The notes under the pieces: generated by a model
What the model saw: the letters and a program-made list of their open reading frames with translations, nothing else
Told to the model about the DNA's origin: nothing
Databases searched by the model: none
Source of the DNA: Schoenoplectus triqueter
Taxonomy: Eukaryota; Streptophyta; Magnoliopsida; Poales; Cyperaceae
Direction of reading: 5' to 3'
Assembly: GCA_964058805.1 (NCBI GenBank)
Contig: CAXKVV010001915.1
Coordinates: 1 to 22,859, forward strand
Length of the DNA: 22,859 bases
Translations under genes and position numbers: made by a program
Shown: in pieces, positions 10,130 through 19,842 of the stretch
How positions within the stretch are numbered: position 1 is the first letter of the stretch
Layout of the letters: the number at the start of each line of letters is the position of its first letter

Positions 10130-10750
10130 TGTTTTGATAAACAATGTCATCTCATGTTGAAAACTTTCTTACATCTGTTCGATGATTTTAATTGTTCCTG
10201 TGAAATCTAACTGTTAAGTCTACTAAAATATAATTTCTGTTCGATGAATTTTTCAGTCGATAGATGATATATTGTACAATCATTTGAATGTTGTTGAGAA
10301 TCATAAACAATATTTTCAAATATTGATATAAAAGATTTTAAATGTGAATCATACTTTATGTATATCATGTTCAAAATAAATGATGTAATAAATTTATACT
10401 ATAATCAAAGAGCCTTGAAACCTATGATTCCTAATTTTTTTCATGAAATATTAGATAACACTTGAATAAATTAAAATTTGAAACACAATTAATTTAAAAT
10501 TTCAACATATCTATACTTTTTGTAATTCTGGCCATTTTAAAAAATTTTATTTCGAATTTATTTGAAGAAATACTATCATCGTCAATTATCGGATGAATAT
10601 ATATACCAAGTCTAATTTAAATCATATTCATTTCCAATCAATATATAAATCTTTATAGAATGACGTATAATTTATAAACAATGCCCCCACTGCTCCAACA
10701 TCTTTAAAAACTGGGTCCATGTGCAAGAAATGGTGGATGAAATAGGTGTA
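10130..10750. other. AT-rich intergenic DNA, no feature recognised
   Basis: I found no protein-like frame and no repeat with supported boundaries. Confidence 0.5.
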
Positions 10751-10753
10751 TCA

Positions 10754-11028
10754 GAGCATCCGTATTTCATTGTTAAATTGACTGTCAAATCTTATTTGAC
10801 AATTATCATTTGAATTTCATGGATGCAGAGACTAGACAAAATTAGACAATTGTCTAAATTTGACAGTCCATTTGATAAGTCACATCAGCGCATGAGCAAA
10901 AAAATAATTATGAAAGTGTCATTTTGACAATTTCATTCTATTCAGAGATGTCACTCTTAAAATGAATCGTTAAATTGATAACGTGGCATAAAATTTAATT
11001 TTAACAATTGATACCGATACGAATGCTC
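10754..11028. mobile_element. PIF/Harbinger-like (Tourist-type) MITE
   Basis: The ends GAGCATCCGTATT and GATACGAATGCTC are inverted copies with one or two mismatches. The trinucleotide TCA flanks both sides (10751-10753 and 11029-11031), matching the 3-bp TNA duplications of the PIF/Harbinger superfamily. The 275-bp interior is non-coding and holds inverted words such as TTGACTGTCAAATC and AAATTTGACAGTCC. Confidence 0.7.
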
Positions 11029-11039
11029 TCAGTATCCTT

Positions 11040-11260
11040 TTGTTATGTTATCCTTTGCCATGTGGAATGAAGCAAGCAAAGACCGGAACGGAGGAACGGA
11101 AGAACGGAATGCCCTTGCTGTCAAGTGGGCCATAAAACTTCCTGAGGCTGCCGACCCATATTAATTCAATCATTCCAGCGGTTGAGTTGTGACGCATCAG
11201 CTACTTATCTCCCCCTGATGAAGCCTACCCCTGTTGGATGGAATTCAATTCCTTTTGGGT
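11040..11260. other. GC-richer patch with GGAACGGA short repeats
   Basis: A short tandem of GGAACGGA-like units (CCGGAACGGAGGAACGGAAG near 11082) lies in a GC-richer patch. No open frame with a recognisable motif and no TATA-plus-start context was found. It may be an old promoter or transposon end. Confidence 0.35.
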
Positions 11261-11486
11261 AATGCACCGTCTGAAGTATTGTTCAGATTTCAACTGTAAA
11301 CAGTCTTAATAAATTTAAATATTGTTTGTAGTACTGTTTCCTTGTTTGTTAACTGTCTATTTTATTCTCTAGGATATTCAGAGGATATGCACCTTGTTGA
11401 TTGTGGCTCTCTACCTCTATTTTTTATTTTGGGGCGAATCTCTATCTCAGATTGTGATCCACTGCTGAGCATGACGCACCACATGA

Positions 11487-12020
11487 ATTATTTGATTGCT
11501 TTATAATTCATACCGACTCAAATCTCGAAATGATTAAACGATCCAAATGCTATATTGTATAAATCGTTTGATTACTTCGTAATTCATACTGACTCAAATC
11601 TTGAAATGATCCAATGACTCACGTGCTATATTGTCTAATTCATTCGATTACTTCGTAATTCATACTGACTCAAATCTTGAAATGATCAAACGACCCACGT
11701 GCTATATTATATAAATCGTTCGATTACTTCGTAATTCATACTGACTCAAATCTTGAAATGATCCAATGACTCACGTGCTATATTGTATAATTCATTCGAT
11801 TACTTCATAATTCATACTGACTCAAATCTCGAAATGATCGAACGACCCACGTGCTATATTATATAAATTGTTCGATTACTTTGTAATTCATACTGACTCA
11901 AATCTTGAAATGAACGAATGACTCACGTACTATATTATATAAATCGTTCGACTACTTCATAATTCATACTGACTTAAATATCAAAATGATCGAACGACTC
12001 ACGTGTTATATTTATATAGT
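11487..12020 (+). repeat. 76-bp minisatellite, seven units, with phased G-boxes
   Basis: The word GACTCAAAT (or GACTTAAAT) begins at 11515, 11591, 11667, 11743, 11819, 11895 and 11971, an exact 76-bp spacing with no indels. Each unit contains CGATTACTTCGTAATTCATA, then TGACTCAAATCTTGAAATGA, then an ACGTG-centred block and TATATT. Units 2 and 4 (CCAATGACTCACGTG, TTGT) alternate with units 3 and 5 (CGACCCACGTG, TTAT), giving a weaker 152-bp higher-order period. The first unit is the most diverged. There is no coding capacity across the array. Confidence 0.95.
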
Positions 12021-12276
12021 CCTGTACAGTAGGGAATAAAATTTTCTCTACCTCTATTTGCTCCAGGGTTCTTAATTTCAGATGAGGGATATCCTTTCCT
12101 TTCCTGCCTATGACGAATTATTGGTGGGCCTTCATGCGCATTTATGAATTATCATTGCATCGGACTATTTTAGTTCCATGATTCTATCAGAAACCGTCCC
12201 GTGTTGATTTTTTTTCCATCGAGCAAATTGGTTTCGACGAAACAGAGGGGCGTTGTGCCGCCATCTTTTATAAATT

Positions 12277-12299
12277 ATAATAATAATAATAATAATAAT
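12277..12299 (+). repeat. (TAA)n microsatellite
   Basis: About seven uninterrupted TAA units follow TATAAATTA. Confidence 0.85.
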
Positions 12300-13620
12300 C
12301 TATACTATATAATAAATATATAAAGTAATGAATAAATATGTTCATCATATTTGTGGCAAGATTTATGTTTATTGTCTTAAAATAGTTTTGAACATCATCT
12401 CCAGTTTAATCATCTGAAAAATTAATGACAGACTTCTTTCAGCATATTCTTTTTCTTTTTCTTCGTTGGTTTCAATAAACAGTAGAGAAAAAGTGTGCTA
12501 ATTACCTGTACAAATGTAGTCATTCTAAAAGCTCCAATTGCATAATTTTTGGGCATATGTAATGAGATGTTATTTTAGAAGAGAAGTATGAATTAATGTA
12601 AGAAATTAGTTAATCAAAGATATATTAATTTGTACATATTGAAATATCCTTCTCATACAGTGCAGATTGAAAACTGAATAAAATCGATGATGGAGATATA
12701 CTAATGTGTTTTTTTTTTATCTTCTCTTCAATTAATGCATATTTCATAATTATTAACAAAAGGTGTTCTAAAAAATGACTATCGAATAAATTAACCACAA
12801 ACTATTTTAACTTCTATTGTAAAAAATACTCTCCCGAGGACTATTTCATTTGTAAAAGAAAATCATTACATTTTGTAAACCACATTTTCTTAAATGATGG
12901 ATTGATTTTATTTAAAAATAAAAAATTCTTGTAGTTAATGTAGATATAAATTATATCTAAAAAATGTATCTTTTAATTAAAATGAAATTAATACCACTTA
13001 AAATCATTTTTAATGTAAAAGAGTCCCTCACAATGAGCAAATTTTATTTTAGTAATAATAACAAAGAAAAAGAGGGAATTCTTTTTTTTTTTTCCTTTTT
13101 TGTGGGTAAAGAAGAATCGCCCAGAAACTGATTGCAAGTGACATTACGTAATGTGACTACAAAATATCGGACATTAAAAACTGTTGCTTCTGGAGATGCT
13201 ATACACCAAAAATTATTCCTGTAAAAACACCGGAAGTTTAAATAGAAAATTTGCGTTGTGTATAACTGCATATGCTTTGAGACAAAATAGATAGACTAGC
13301 AAAAAAAAAAATCTAGCGGTACCGGATCAGCTGAATAAACTCATTTCCCTTTTCGGTGTAAAAATTTGTATGTAATTGTATATTCTTACGTTACTAGTAA
13401 TCTTTTGATGTAATATCATCCTGGACCTGTCCATTAAAATTGGAGTGATCTTTGCCCAAATATCAAGTATACTTTAAATTTGAACCGTTTAAATCGAAAT
13501 GATACGTTACAATGTTAAATTTGTAAATTTTATTTAGTATAAAGTAAAGTAGTAAAAAAATAATAACCAAATTAAAAAACATTCACAAGTAACTTGTTCA
13601 TATGTTAAATTTATAAATTT
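12300..13620. other. AT-rich intergenic DNA with a TTACGTAA palindrome
   Basis: No gene was found. The minus-strand frame at 13044-13271 encodes a lysine-rich start from a T-run and is a chance frame. CATTACGTAATG at about 13142-13153 is a perfect 12-bp palindrome with an ACGT core, which could bind bZIP-type factors, but nothing nearby supports a promoter. ATGTTAAATTTRTAAATTT occurs twice, near 13512 and 13602. Confidence 0.45.
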
Positions 13621-13632
13621 ACAATAAATTAG

Positions 13633-13832
13633 TAGTGGACCTAAATAGGGAGGAGCTCAACCGCTTAGGTTTGTACATAGGCTTATATCTCAAAAACAAT
13701 GATCAGGGTAACGATTTTTAGGCACGAAGAAATGGAGACCAAAATTTTAATTGCGCCTGGACTTGGTTGATATAATGGACAACCTATTTACTTGTGTTCC
13801 CAGACATCTTTACCTTCCTGGATCCACCTCTA
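13633..13832. mobile_element. Short degenerate hAT-like element
   Basis: The ends TAGTGGACCTAAATAGG and CCTGGATCCACCTCTA are imperfect inverted copies. The flanks TAAATTAG (13625-13632) and TAAATTTG (13833-13840) match in 7 of 8 positions. The 200-bp interior is non-coding. The imperfect ends make this an old copy. Confidence 0.5.
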
Positions 13833-14194
13833 TAAATTTGTTGTAAATGTATAATTCATGTTGAGATTAATTTCAACGGTTTGAACTTATCATTGAAGCT
13901 GATTAAACGGATTTTCGAATAAAGCTAATCAAAGATTACAATGAGTTTACTATCTTTATTCTTAAAATAACACCAGCACATATTTAAATCATATACAGTA
14001 TTCAATTAACTGTAACTCCCATTTAAGTTTTGTCAAATATTTTTTTTTGGTCTTAAAGATATGTTGTAGTGTGCCTTGAAGTTTCGTTAGTGATGGTGTC
14101 CAATATCTTTTGATGGCGGACAAGCCTGGAGAACAACAAGATATCATTTTTTGCGATAATTGGCGGATACCGTTCAAATCTTGAATAACAAAGT

Positions 14195-14545
14195 TATATC
14201 AGCTTAAACTCACTAGAACTTAACTAAAAGATATATTTTATCATACTCAATCTTTTATTTAAATTGCTTAATAAATTCTTTACCTCAAAATATCATGGAA
14301 TTTTTTTTTTATTTTTAGTGTTTTAAATTATTTGTTTATATTTATAAAATTATCTAAAATAATAACAAAATAATAAAAAATGCACATAAAAATATATCAT
14401 TTGAAAATATGAAATAAATACTTCAAAAAATCTAAAATAAAATATTCATATGATTTTTTTATTAAACATAATTATTGATAAACTCTAATATATTTTTAGT
14501 TAAGCTCACCAAAGAACTTCATAAGCTTAAACTCAACAAACATTA
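14195..14545. repeat. Degenerate inverted-repeat element with AGCTTAA/TTAAGCT ends
   Basis: Left sequence AGCTTAAACTCACTAGAACT, followed by TAACTAAAAGATATATTTT, pairs imperfectly with right sequence AATATATTTTTAGTTAAGC, which is followed by TCACCAAAGAACTTCATAAG. The words resemble the degenerate repeat at 1-125. No target duplication was identified, so the boundaries are approximate. Confidence 0.35.
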
Positions 14546-14584
14546 CACATTTGAAAAATAGATGTCAACCTTTTATGAGGGAAA

Positions 14585-15066
14585 ATTCGCATTTTGGTTT
14601 TTGAACTTTCTTAAAAAACAAGTTGGTTTTGTAAATTCTTATTTGCATCAAGTTGGTCCTTGAAGTTTTTTAAAAGTAACATTAGTCCTTGGACTTATTC
14701 AGAAAAATCATACTGGTCTTTAAATTTTAAATTATATTATAAATCATAAAACTTTTGACATAAACACTAATTTGGTTAATGGACTTTTGAAGAATATTAA
14801 ATTGGTAATTGAAATCCTTATTTGTAGTTTTTGTTTCCTAAGTCCGAGTAAAATATAAATATAAATAATTTTATTCAGAAAGGAATAAAAAAAAATTAAG
14901 TAATGCATGTGACGAACAAAATCTGTTAGTTTATGATATCAGCTATTTAAAATTCATTAATCATTTCAAATAAAATCATTCTTAGAGATCAAATTAGTTT
15001 TACTAAAAAGTTTATGACCAAATATAAAGTTTAAAAACAAAACCAACTTAATGTATAATAAAATTG
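14585..15066. mobile_element. Non-autonomous element with subterminal TTGGTCCTTGAA repeats
   Basis: The left side holds a degenerate series of about 30-bp units carrying variants of TTGGTCCTTGAACTTTT: TTTTGGTTTTTGAACTTTC, GTTGGTCCTTGAAGTTTTT, TTAGTCCTTGGACTTATTC, CTGGTCTTTAAATTTT. The right side carries the same words inverted, for example AAACTTTATATTTGGTCAT when read on the minus strand. This arrangement of inverted arms built from subterminal repeats is common among plant non-autonomous DNA transposons. I found no clear target duplication or coding region. Confidence 0.45.
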
Positions 15067-15069
15067 ATT

Positions 15070-15580
15070 CTTTTAAGTACATATACATATATATATAAAA
15101 AAAAATGAAGTTTCCCATAGCCAACACTGCATTGATTTTTGAGCTGCTACTATGACCACGTCAATTAGAAATATTCAATTGAAAAAAAATACTCTATTGT
15201 TGAATCCATTTTAGAAATTTTAATTAGCGTTGTTATTCACTCCACTCAATGAAAAGAAATTAATTAAATAAAATTTTTATTCTCTAAAGCTAAATCAAGT
15301 GAGTTTTTAAATGACGTGACGTTTAGAACTGAGTTTCTAATTTAACAACTCTCCTCTGCAGCTTCTAAATTAAAAATTTTTCTCATATCTAAAAATTAAA
15401 ATAATAACTGTCATATAAAATTTAAAACTCATTAGAAACTTGAGAATGCTCTAAGTTCACACAGACTCGATTTATTATATTAAAAGTGTTACAAAATGCA
15501 TTGATCATTTGTAAATTATTCATTGAAACATGTGACATTTTTTTTTGCAGTTTTTTTAATGTACTGATTTTTCTAATATT
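15070..15580. other. AT-rich intergenic DNA, no feature recognised
   Basis: No protein-like frame or bounded repeat was found. GAGAATGCTCT near 15444 resembles a Tourist-type end, but no left partner was seen. Confidence 0.45.
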
Positions 15581-15583
15581 TTA

Positions 15584-15724
15584 TAGACACGTGGCAAACG
15601 TTTTCTAGAGATAGAGATTGGAAAACGACGAGTTGGACTCTGGTGGACGAGAAAAATATTCTCTCTTCAACAATAATGGAGGAATCCGCATTTCAATTTG
15701 GGGAACAGTTCCGACACGTGGACT
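15584..15724 (+). promoter_or_regulatory. Two ACACGTGG (ABRE/G-box-like) motifs
   Basis: GACACGTGGCAAACG at about 15585-15599 and GACACGTGGACTCC at about 15711-15724 share the core ACACGTGG, the form bound by plant bZIP factors of the abscisic-acid response. They lie upstream of a GC-richer stretch and a CT-rich tract, a layout typical of plant promoters. The gene that would be controlled is not established. Confidence 0.35.
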
Positions 15725-15830
15725 CCAAAGTGCCAGGTGGACTACCTTATTTATTTGGGAAAATGGGCTGCATCCGGGTTCACAAAGTTTGATAAAGTAA
15801 TGTTAGATCATCCGAAGCCCAACATATGCA

Positions 15831-16217
15831 ATGCTCTCAATGAATTTTTTTTATCGACAATATTTAGTAGGCCTTCTAGCCCTTGTAACAATTACTTATG
15901 TCAGATCCAAGCCCAAATCACAGGTATTATCTCGACAATTGCGCGAAAATGCTGCTTACTGCTTACCAGTTGCCACTCACCTCAGTCCTCAGCAGTTGGA
16001 AACCGGAGGAAAGAGCGACCTCCTCGGTCGTCGACGATCTGCGAATCCAACTCCGAGGATGGTGAGCACGAGAAGATCAGAGAGAAAATCCGAAATTAAC
16101 GCGCGCAGCTTTCGCCTCATACTTCTGGTCTCTCTCTCTCTCTCGCTATTGTTTTATAAAGAAGTTGCATTTTTCATATCACCTGTTTCCATTTCACTGA
16201 CGAAATGTGGAGGTTAG
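15831..16217 (+). CDS. Weak candidate 5' exon of an unrecognised plus-strand gene
   Basis: The frame is open for 128 codons. From about 15960 it is GC-richer than its surroundings and encodes a polar, basic segment. An internal ATG at 16059 would start MVSTRRSERKSEINARSF, which looks like a plausible nuclear-protein N terminus. After that, CT-repeat sequence encodes a leucine/serine run that is unlikely to be real protein, so a splice donor before about 16125 would be needed. GATG|GTGAGC at 16057-16066 is a possible donor for the alternative frame open from 15698. I recognise no family, and this may be only a leader or promoter-proximal region. Confidence 0.15.
   Translation: MLSMNFFYRQYLVGLLALVTITYVRSKPKSQVLSRQLRENAAYCLPVATHLSPQQLETGGKSDLLGRRRSANPTPRMVSTRRSERKSEINARSFRLILLVSLSLSLLFYKEVAFFISPVSISLTKCGG
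16125..16145 (+). repeat. (TC)n microsatellite
   Basis: A pure TC/CT tract ends at CGCTATTG. A TATA-like GTTTTATAAAG follows at about 16149-16159. CT-rich tracts like this often mark plant 5' leaders. Confidence 0.7.
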
Positions 16218-16644
16218 AAAGTTCAACAAAATTCAAAAAAGTAGGAAATAAACACGAATCCTTACTATCCTATCCAATTAACCCCGAAGGTATGATTCTC
16301 CAATCTGAACAGCCCCAACCAGACAATATTCAGCACCCTGTCAAATCTTCAGATTTAACCCTTTTTCTACTCCTCATTAGTTATTCATTATATTAATGTA
16401 ACTCTTAAGTCTTAACTTAAGTCTTAATGCACAAATTTGTGTATGGGTCATAGACAAAAGAGTACCATCAGTGGCAAAGCCAATAACAAAACATTGAGTG
16501 CAAGTGGTTCCACTCATTTGATAAAAAAAATGCATTGGATTCTATTAAATTTATGATAGATCCTTTAGAGATGTTATATATCTCTTAAAGTTGCCACCAC
16601 TGTTAATTTTTGCTATCTCAGTACTGGATACCATGGCCGATGAG

Positions 16645-16874
16645 TAGAGGTGGCAGAATCCGACCCGACCCGACCCGATCCGATTTTTTAAGAAAGTCAA
16701 ACTGACCCGACCCGACCCGAACCCGACCTGACCCGACCCGATCCGAGATCAAATGGCCTTCAATCCAATCGAAATCTATCAACGATCTGAAAAAACACAA
16801 CATGTAAATTGACCCGACCCGACCTGACCCGGCCCGACCCGAACCCGACCCGACCCGCCCGATTGCCACCTCTA
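16645..16874. mobile_element. Non-autonomous hAT-like element with CCCGA arrays, copy 3
   Basis: The 230-bp element runs from TAGAGGTGGCAGAATC to GATTGCCACCTCTA, with terminal inverted repeats of about 14 bp. The 8-bp duplication CCGATGAG is perfect (16637-16644 and 16875-16882), which points to a recent insertion. Arrays of CCCGA pentamers flank a short core. The pentamers are shared with the copies at 6060 and 8403, but the ends and core differ, so it is a related but separate family. A glycine/arginine-rich reading frame on the minus strand (16618-16869) is a by-product of the pentamer array, not a gene. Confidence 0.9.
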
Positions 16875-17020
16875 CCGATGAGGTACAAAACTACAAATGA
16901 ATTTTGAAATAAAAACACAATCAAACCTATTCATCCTAACTTGCTTATTGAAAAACATTTGTTGTGCCAAATCATGCCAAGGAAACACTAATAAATGAAT
17001 TTATTGCTTATTTTCAGATT

Positions 17021-17312
17021 TCTGGCAGCTTAAGGGAAAGAGCTGACCAAACCAGCACCACTGCAAAATTTAAACAAGAAATATGCATTGGTTTTTCAGA
17101 AGAAATTTAATTTATGTGAGATTTTCAGACTGGCCGATTTTAATAGAACTCAGTATGAGACTAAGAGTAAGAGATTACAACATAACAAGAGAACCCGGAA
17201 TTATTTTTCGCCTGGCTTTCTGCTGCGAATGGTCTTTGAACACAGCAAAATTGAAGGATTTAAATTCAATTCAGCCAGGAGTGAGAGATGATGATGTGTG
17301 TTTCACTGCATG
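17021..17312 (+). other. Possible exon-like or gene-fragment segment, unrecognised
   Basis: CTTATTTTCAG at about 17011-17021 looks like an intron 3' end and is followed by a frame open for about 30 codons (ISGSLRERADQTSTTAKFKQ...). A second frame, opened by ATGCATTGGTTTTTCAG, stays open to 17312 (17083-17312). An overlapping frame (17088-17291) reads FRLADFNRTQYETK. Base composition is higher in GC than the neighbours. I could not link these to any family, and the frames do not join without assumed splicing. It could be the distal part of the candidate gene at 15831, a gene fragment, or chance. Confidence 0.15.
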
Positions 17313-17355
17313 ATGTCACCACATGTACCAGTACAGTTACTTATGTTTAGTTAGT

Positions 17356-18073
17356 GGCAAAATTGGATATATACCCCTTAACACATTCAAATTTGGATAT
17401 TTATCTCTTTAAATTTGAAAATTGGATATTTATGTCTGAAAATGTCAAAACTTTGGATATTTACCCATAACCAGTATTATCCTCATAAAAATCAAATTAA
17501 CAATAAATTTAAATTATCTCTCTATATTTTTCCGTCATCCGTACAACTAGCACCCTGACAAAATCAACGATGGTACATTGAATTATTTTATTTTGCTATG
17601 CATATTGTATTGCTGCTATATTGTTACTTACCCTTGTTCTCTCTTCTTGAGCTCCAATTGTGTGTAAATACAATCTCAAATAAAGTAATATTTTTTTACG
17701 AACTAGAACTAACACAATTCAAAACTGGTACAAATCAGACCTGACCATAACTAGTGCCTATCCAATGAGATTTATTGATAGCGATAAAAACAATTCCATA
17801 ATTATGATTTTTTGATAATTTTGTACATCACTGAAGTAATAAGAATTAGTAAGAAGATTTACGTATAAATAAAAAATATCTTGAATCATCAGAAGGGATA
17901 TTTCTATCTTATTATAATTTTAATTAATTATTAATTTAATTTTTATGAGGATAATACTAGTTATGGGTAAATATTGAGGTTTTGATATTTTCAGGGATAA
18001 ATATTTAATTTTCAAATTTAAAAGGGTAAATATCCAAATTAGAATGTATTGAGGGTATATATCCAATTCTACC
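17356..18073. mobile_element. Long-TIR non-autonomous element (MULE-like), 718 bp
   Basis: The two arms, about 17356-17518 and 17908-18073, are inverted copies over about 165 bp. Examples are TTGGATATATACCC against GGGTATATATCCAA and AGTATTATCCTCATAAAAAT against ATTTTTATGAGGATAATACT. The arms contain repeated TTGGATATTTA words. The central 390 bp has no coding capacity. Long inverted arms suggest a Mutator-like element, but flanking 9-mers (TTAGTTAGT and TTTGTAATT) match only partly, so the exact ends may be off by a few bases. Confidence 0.75.
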
Positions 18074-18476
18074 TTTGTAATTTGAAGATTCAATATCATT
18101 TTTTTCGATTTTCTGCTTGCAGCAGCTTCTATCAAAATCAATTTGTATAAATTTTGTTGTGATTCAATTTTTTCTCTGCGGATGAAATGTGCTATGTTCT
18201 TTTATTTTGATGAATTTTCAGTTTTTCACCGCCGAAACTTCTGTTGTTGGTGGTGTGTGACTCATCTTGGACGGTGATATTATTGTATTAAAGCTTTACT
18301 TAACCAAACTTAGCTGATTGCATCTTAGATGATTCAATGAGGATGTTGAATAGAATAATCAAGTAAATAGTCTTAATTTTGTAGGTTGTGTATGTTGATC
18401 AGTCCTCCAATTTTTTACCATTGCCAAATACAGAGTGGAATAAGAGATGGTAGGATAGTGTTAGAAAAATAGGAGT

Positions 18477-18488
18477 GGGGGGGGGGGG
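18477..18488. repeat. G12 homopolymer run
   Basis: Twelve consecutive G residues stand in AT-rich DNA, similar to the G14 run at 4581. Confidence 0.75.
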
Positions 18489-18565
18489 TGAGATTATGAT
18501 ATCTGGTTAGTGCTTGAACTAACTTAGCTTTGTCCATAAGTAGTGAGTCCGTATATGCTAAGATC

Positions 18566-18690
18566 TTGGGCCTGATCTCAAAATTCTGAGATCAGATCAA
18601 ATGGTCGAGATCAGATCCTGAACTTAATCTCAGATCACGAGATCAGATCAGACGGTTCAAGATTGAATCTTAGGACCCTGAAATCGGATT
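18566..18690. repeat. Cluster of GAGATCAGATC words in both orientations
   Basis: CTGATCTCA, TGAGATCAGATCAAATGGTC, GAGATCAGATCCTGAAC, TCTCAGATCAC and GAGATCAGATCAGACGGT follow one another within about 100 bp. They form a degenerate tandem repeat with short hairpins. The origin is unclear. It could be the end of a pentamer-array transposon of the kind seen at 6060 and 16645, but no partner end or target duplication was found. Confidence 0.5.
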
Positions 18691-19105
18691 CGATGTTAGC
18701 AGATTTCATCGCCATAAGTAGTGACGTTTCAAATTAGTCAATCTATTTTATTTTCTATTAGTACGGATAGGTTACTCGGAGCCCAAAAACAAGAGCAAGA
18801 TAATCTTTCCAAATTTGGAGATGGATGGTACAATGAGAAATTGTAGGCTATCGCGTGGGTTTAATATTATTTCTGAATGTTTACTTCCCTTAATACTCGA
18901 CACCTGTCTATTGATACTCGAGAAAGAAAATTAAAGAGGGTGATGCTTATCAAACCTACCAGATGTTAATTAAGTAGCATGTGCGCACTCATATTTGCTT
19001 CCAACCGAACTAATTAACCATTTTCCAAATAATTAAGTAGCATTTTAGTGCCCTCGCTTTGGATCAATATGCATATACATGACGTAATTGTAGAATTTTA
19101 AAAAG
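18691..19105. other. Intergenic DNA, no feature recognised
   Basis: I see no protein-like frame or repeat with boundaries. Confidence 0.5.
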
Positions 19106-19345
19106 GGAAGGGAGCACTTCGCAATGGTTATCTCGATAATTTTGACAATAAATTTTCAAATAAATATAAAAAAAAACTTAAAAATAAAAAAACTTTATAA
19201 ATATGTTCTTCTACTTATAGATTAGATTGATGGTGATTTAAGTTTCATGTAATTTCATTATCATTTGATAATCTAACAAAGACCGTCAAATTATAACCAT
19301 TGTAAATTATATAAAATTTGAAAATTCAAAAGCGTGTAGGTTGGA
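19106..19345. mobile_element. Truncated copy of the 6449-6804 MITE
   Basis: GGGAGCACTTCGCAATGGTT, then CTCGATAATTTTGACAATAAA, then CATTATCATTTGATAATC, then CAAAGACCGTCAAAT follow in the same order as in the element at 6449-6804. The copy ends near GAAAATTCAAAAGCGTG, so the right inverted arm is missing. It is non-coding. Confidence 0.6.
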
Positions 19346-19411
19346 CGGATGATCAAACACTTGAGTTATTTCTAAAGGAGGTTCAAACTTTTGTATATAT
19401 ATAGAGGGAGA

Positions 19412-19795
19412 GAGTAAAGATACCGTGAGCTTAAACTCACGGAGGCCTTCCGTGAGATTAACTCAAAAAGTATATCAAATCATCTCTAAATTTTAATTTA
19501 TCATGCTCATTAAATTTGTTATATGAAAATCTTGTGGGATGCAAAAATTTAGAGTGTTTTGAGATTTTTAAGTCACCATTTTTAATTTTTAAAAATGATT
19601 TTCAAACATTTAATATATTATTATTATTTTTAGAGCTAATTTTTAAAAATTAAAAATGATGACTTAAAAACTCAAAACACTTCAAATTTTTGCATCCCAT
19701 AAGATTTTCATATAAATAATTTAATGAGTATGATAAATTAAAATTTGGAGATGATTTGATATATTTTTTGAGTTAAGCTCACGGTATCTTTACTC
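19412..19795. mobile_element. Foldback element A of a (TA)n-associated hairpin cluster
   Basis: The 384-bp element begins GAGTAAAGATACCGTGAGC and ends with its inverted copy GCTCACGGTATCTTTACTC. Its arms pair over most of their length, meeting near 19610 around AATTTTTAAAAAT. Just inside the left end are GTGAGCTTAAACTCAC (19425-19440), an 11-nt spacer GGAGGCCTTCC, and a second half-site GTGAGATTAA. The right end carries only one half-site, so 27 nt are lacking there. Outside the left end are GA-rich and TA-rich tracts, mirrored on the right by (TC)n and (TA)n. No coding region is present. Confidence 0.8.
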
Positions 19796-19797
19796 TT

Positions 19798-19842
<45 letters not shown>
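19796..19842 (+). repeat. (TC)n(TA)n compound microsatellite between two foldback elements
   Basis: About 24 bases of TC repeat pass directly into about 22 bases of AT repeat. The shorter mirror (TATATATATAGAGGGAGAG) lies left of element A, so this tract may be part of that element's inverted ends rather than plain flanking DNA. Confidence 0.85.

Noticed and set aside
16618..16869. Glycine/arginine/serine-rich minus-strand frame
   Set aside because: The peptide repeat is produced by the CCCGA pentamer array of the hAT-like element.
19796..19842. Independent origin of the compound microsatellite
   Set aside because: A shorter mirror of the same tract lies left of element A, so it is at least partly explained by the inverted ends.
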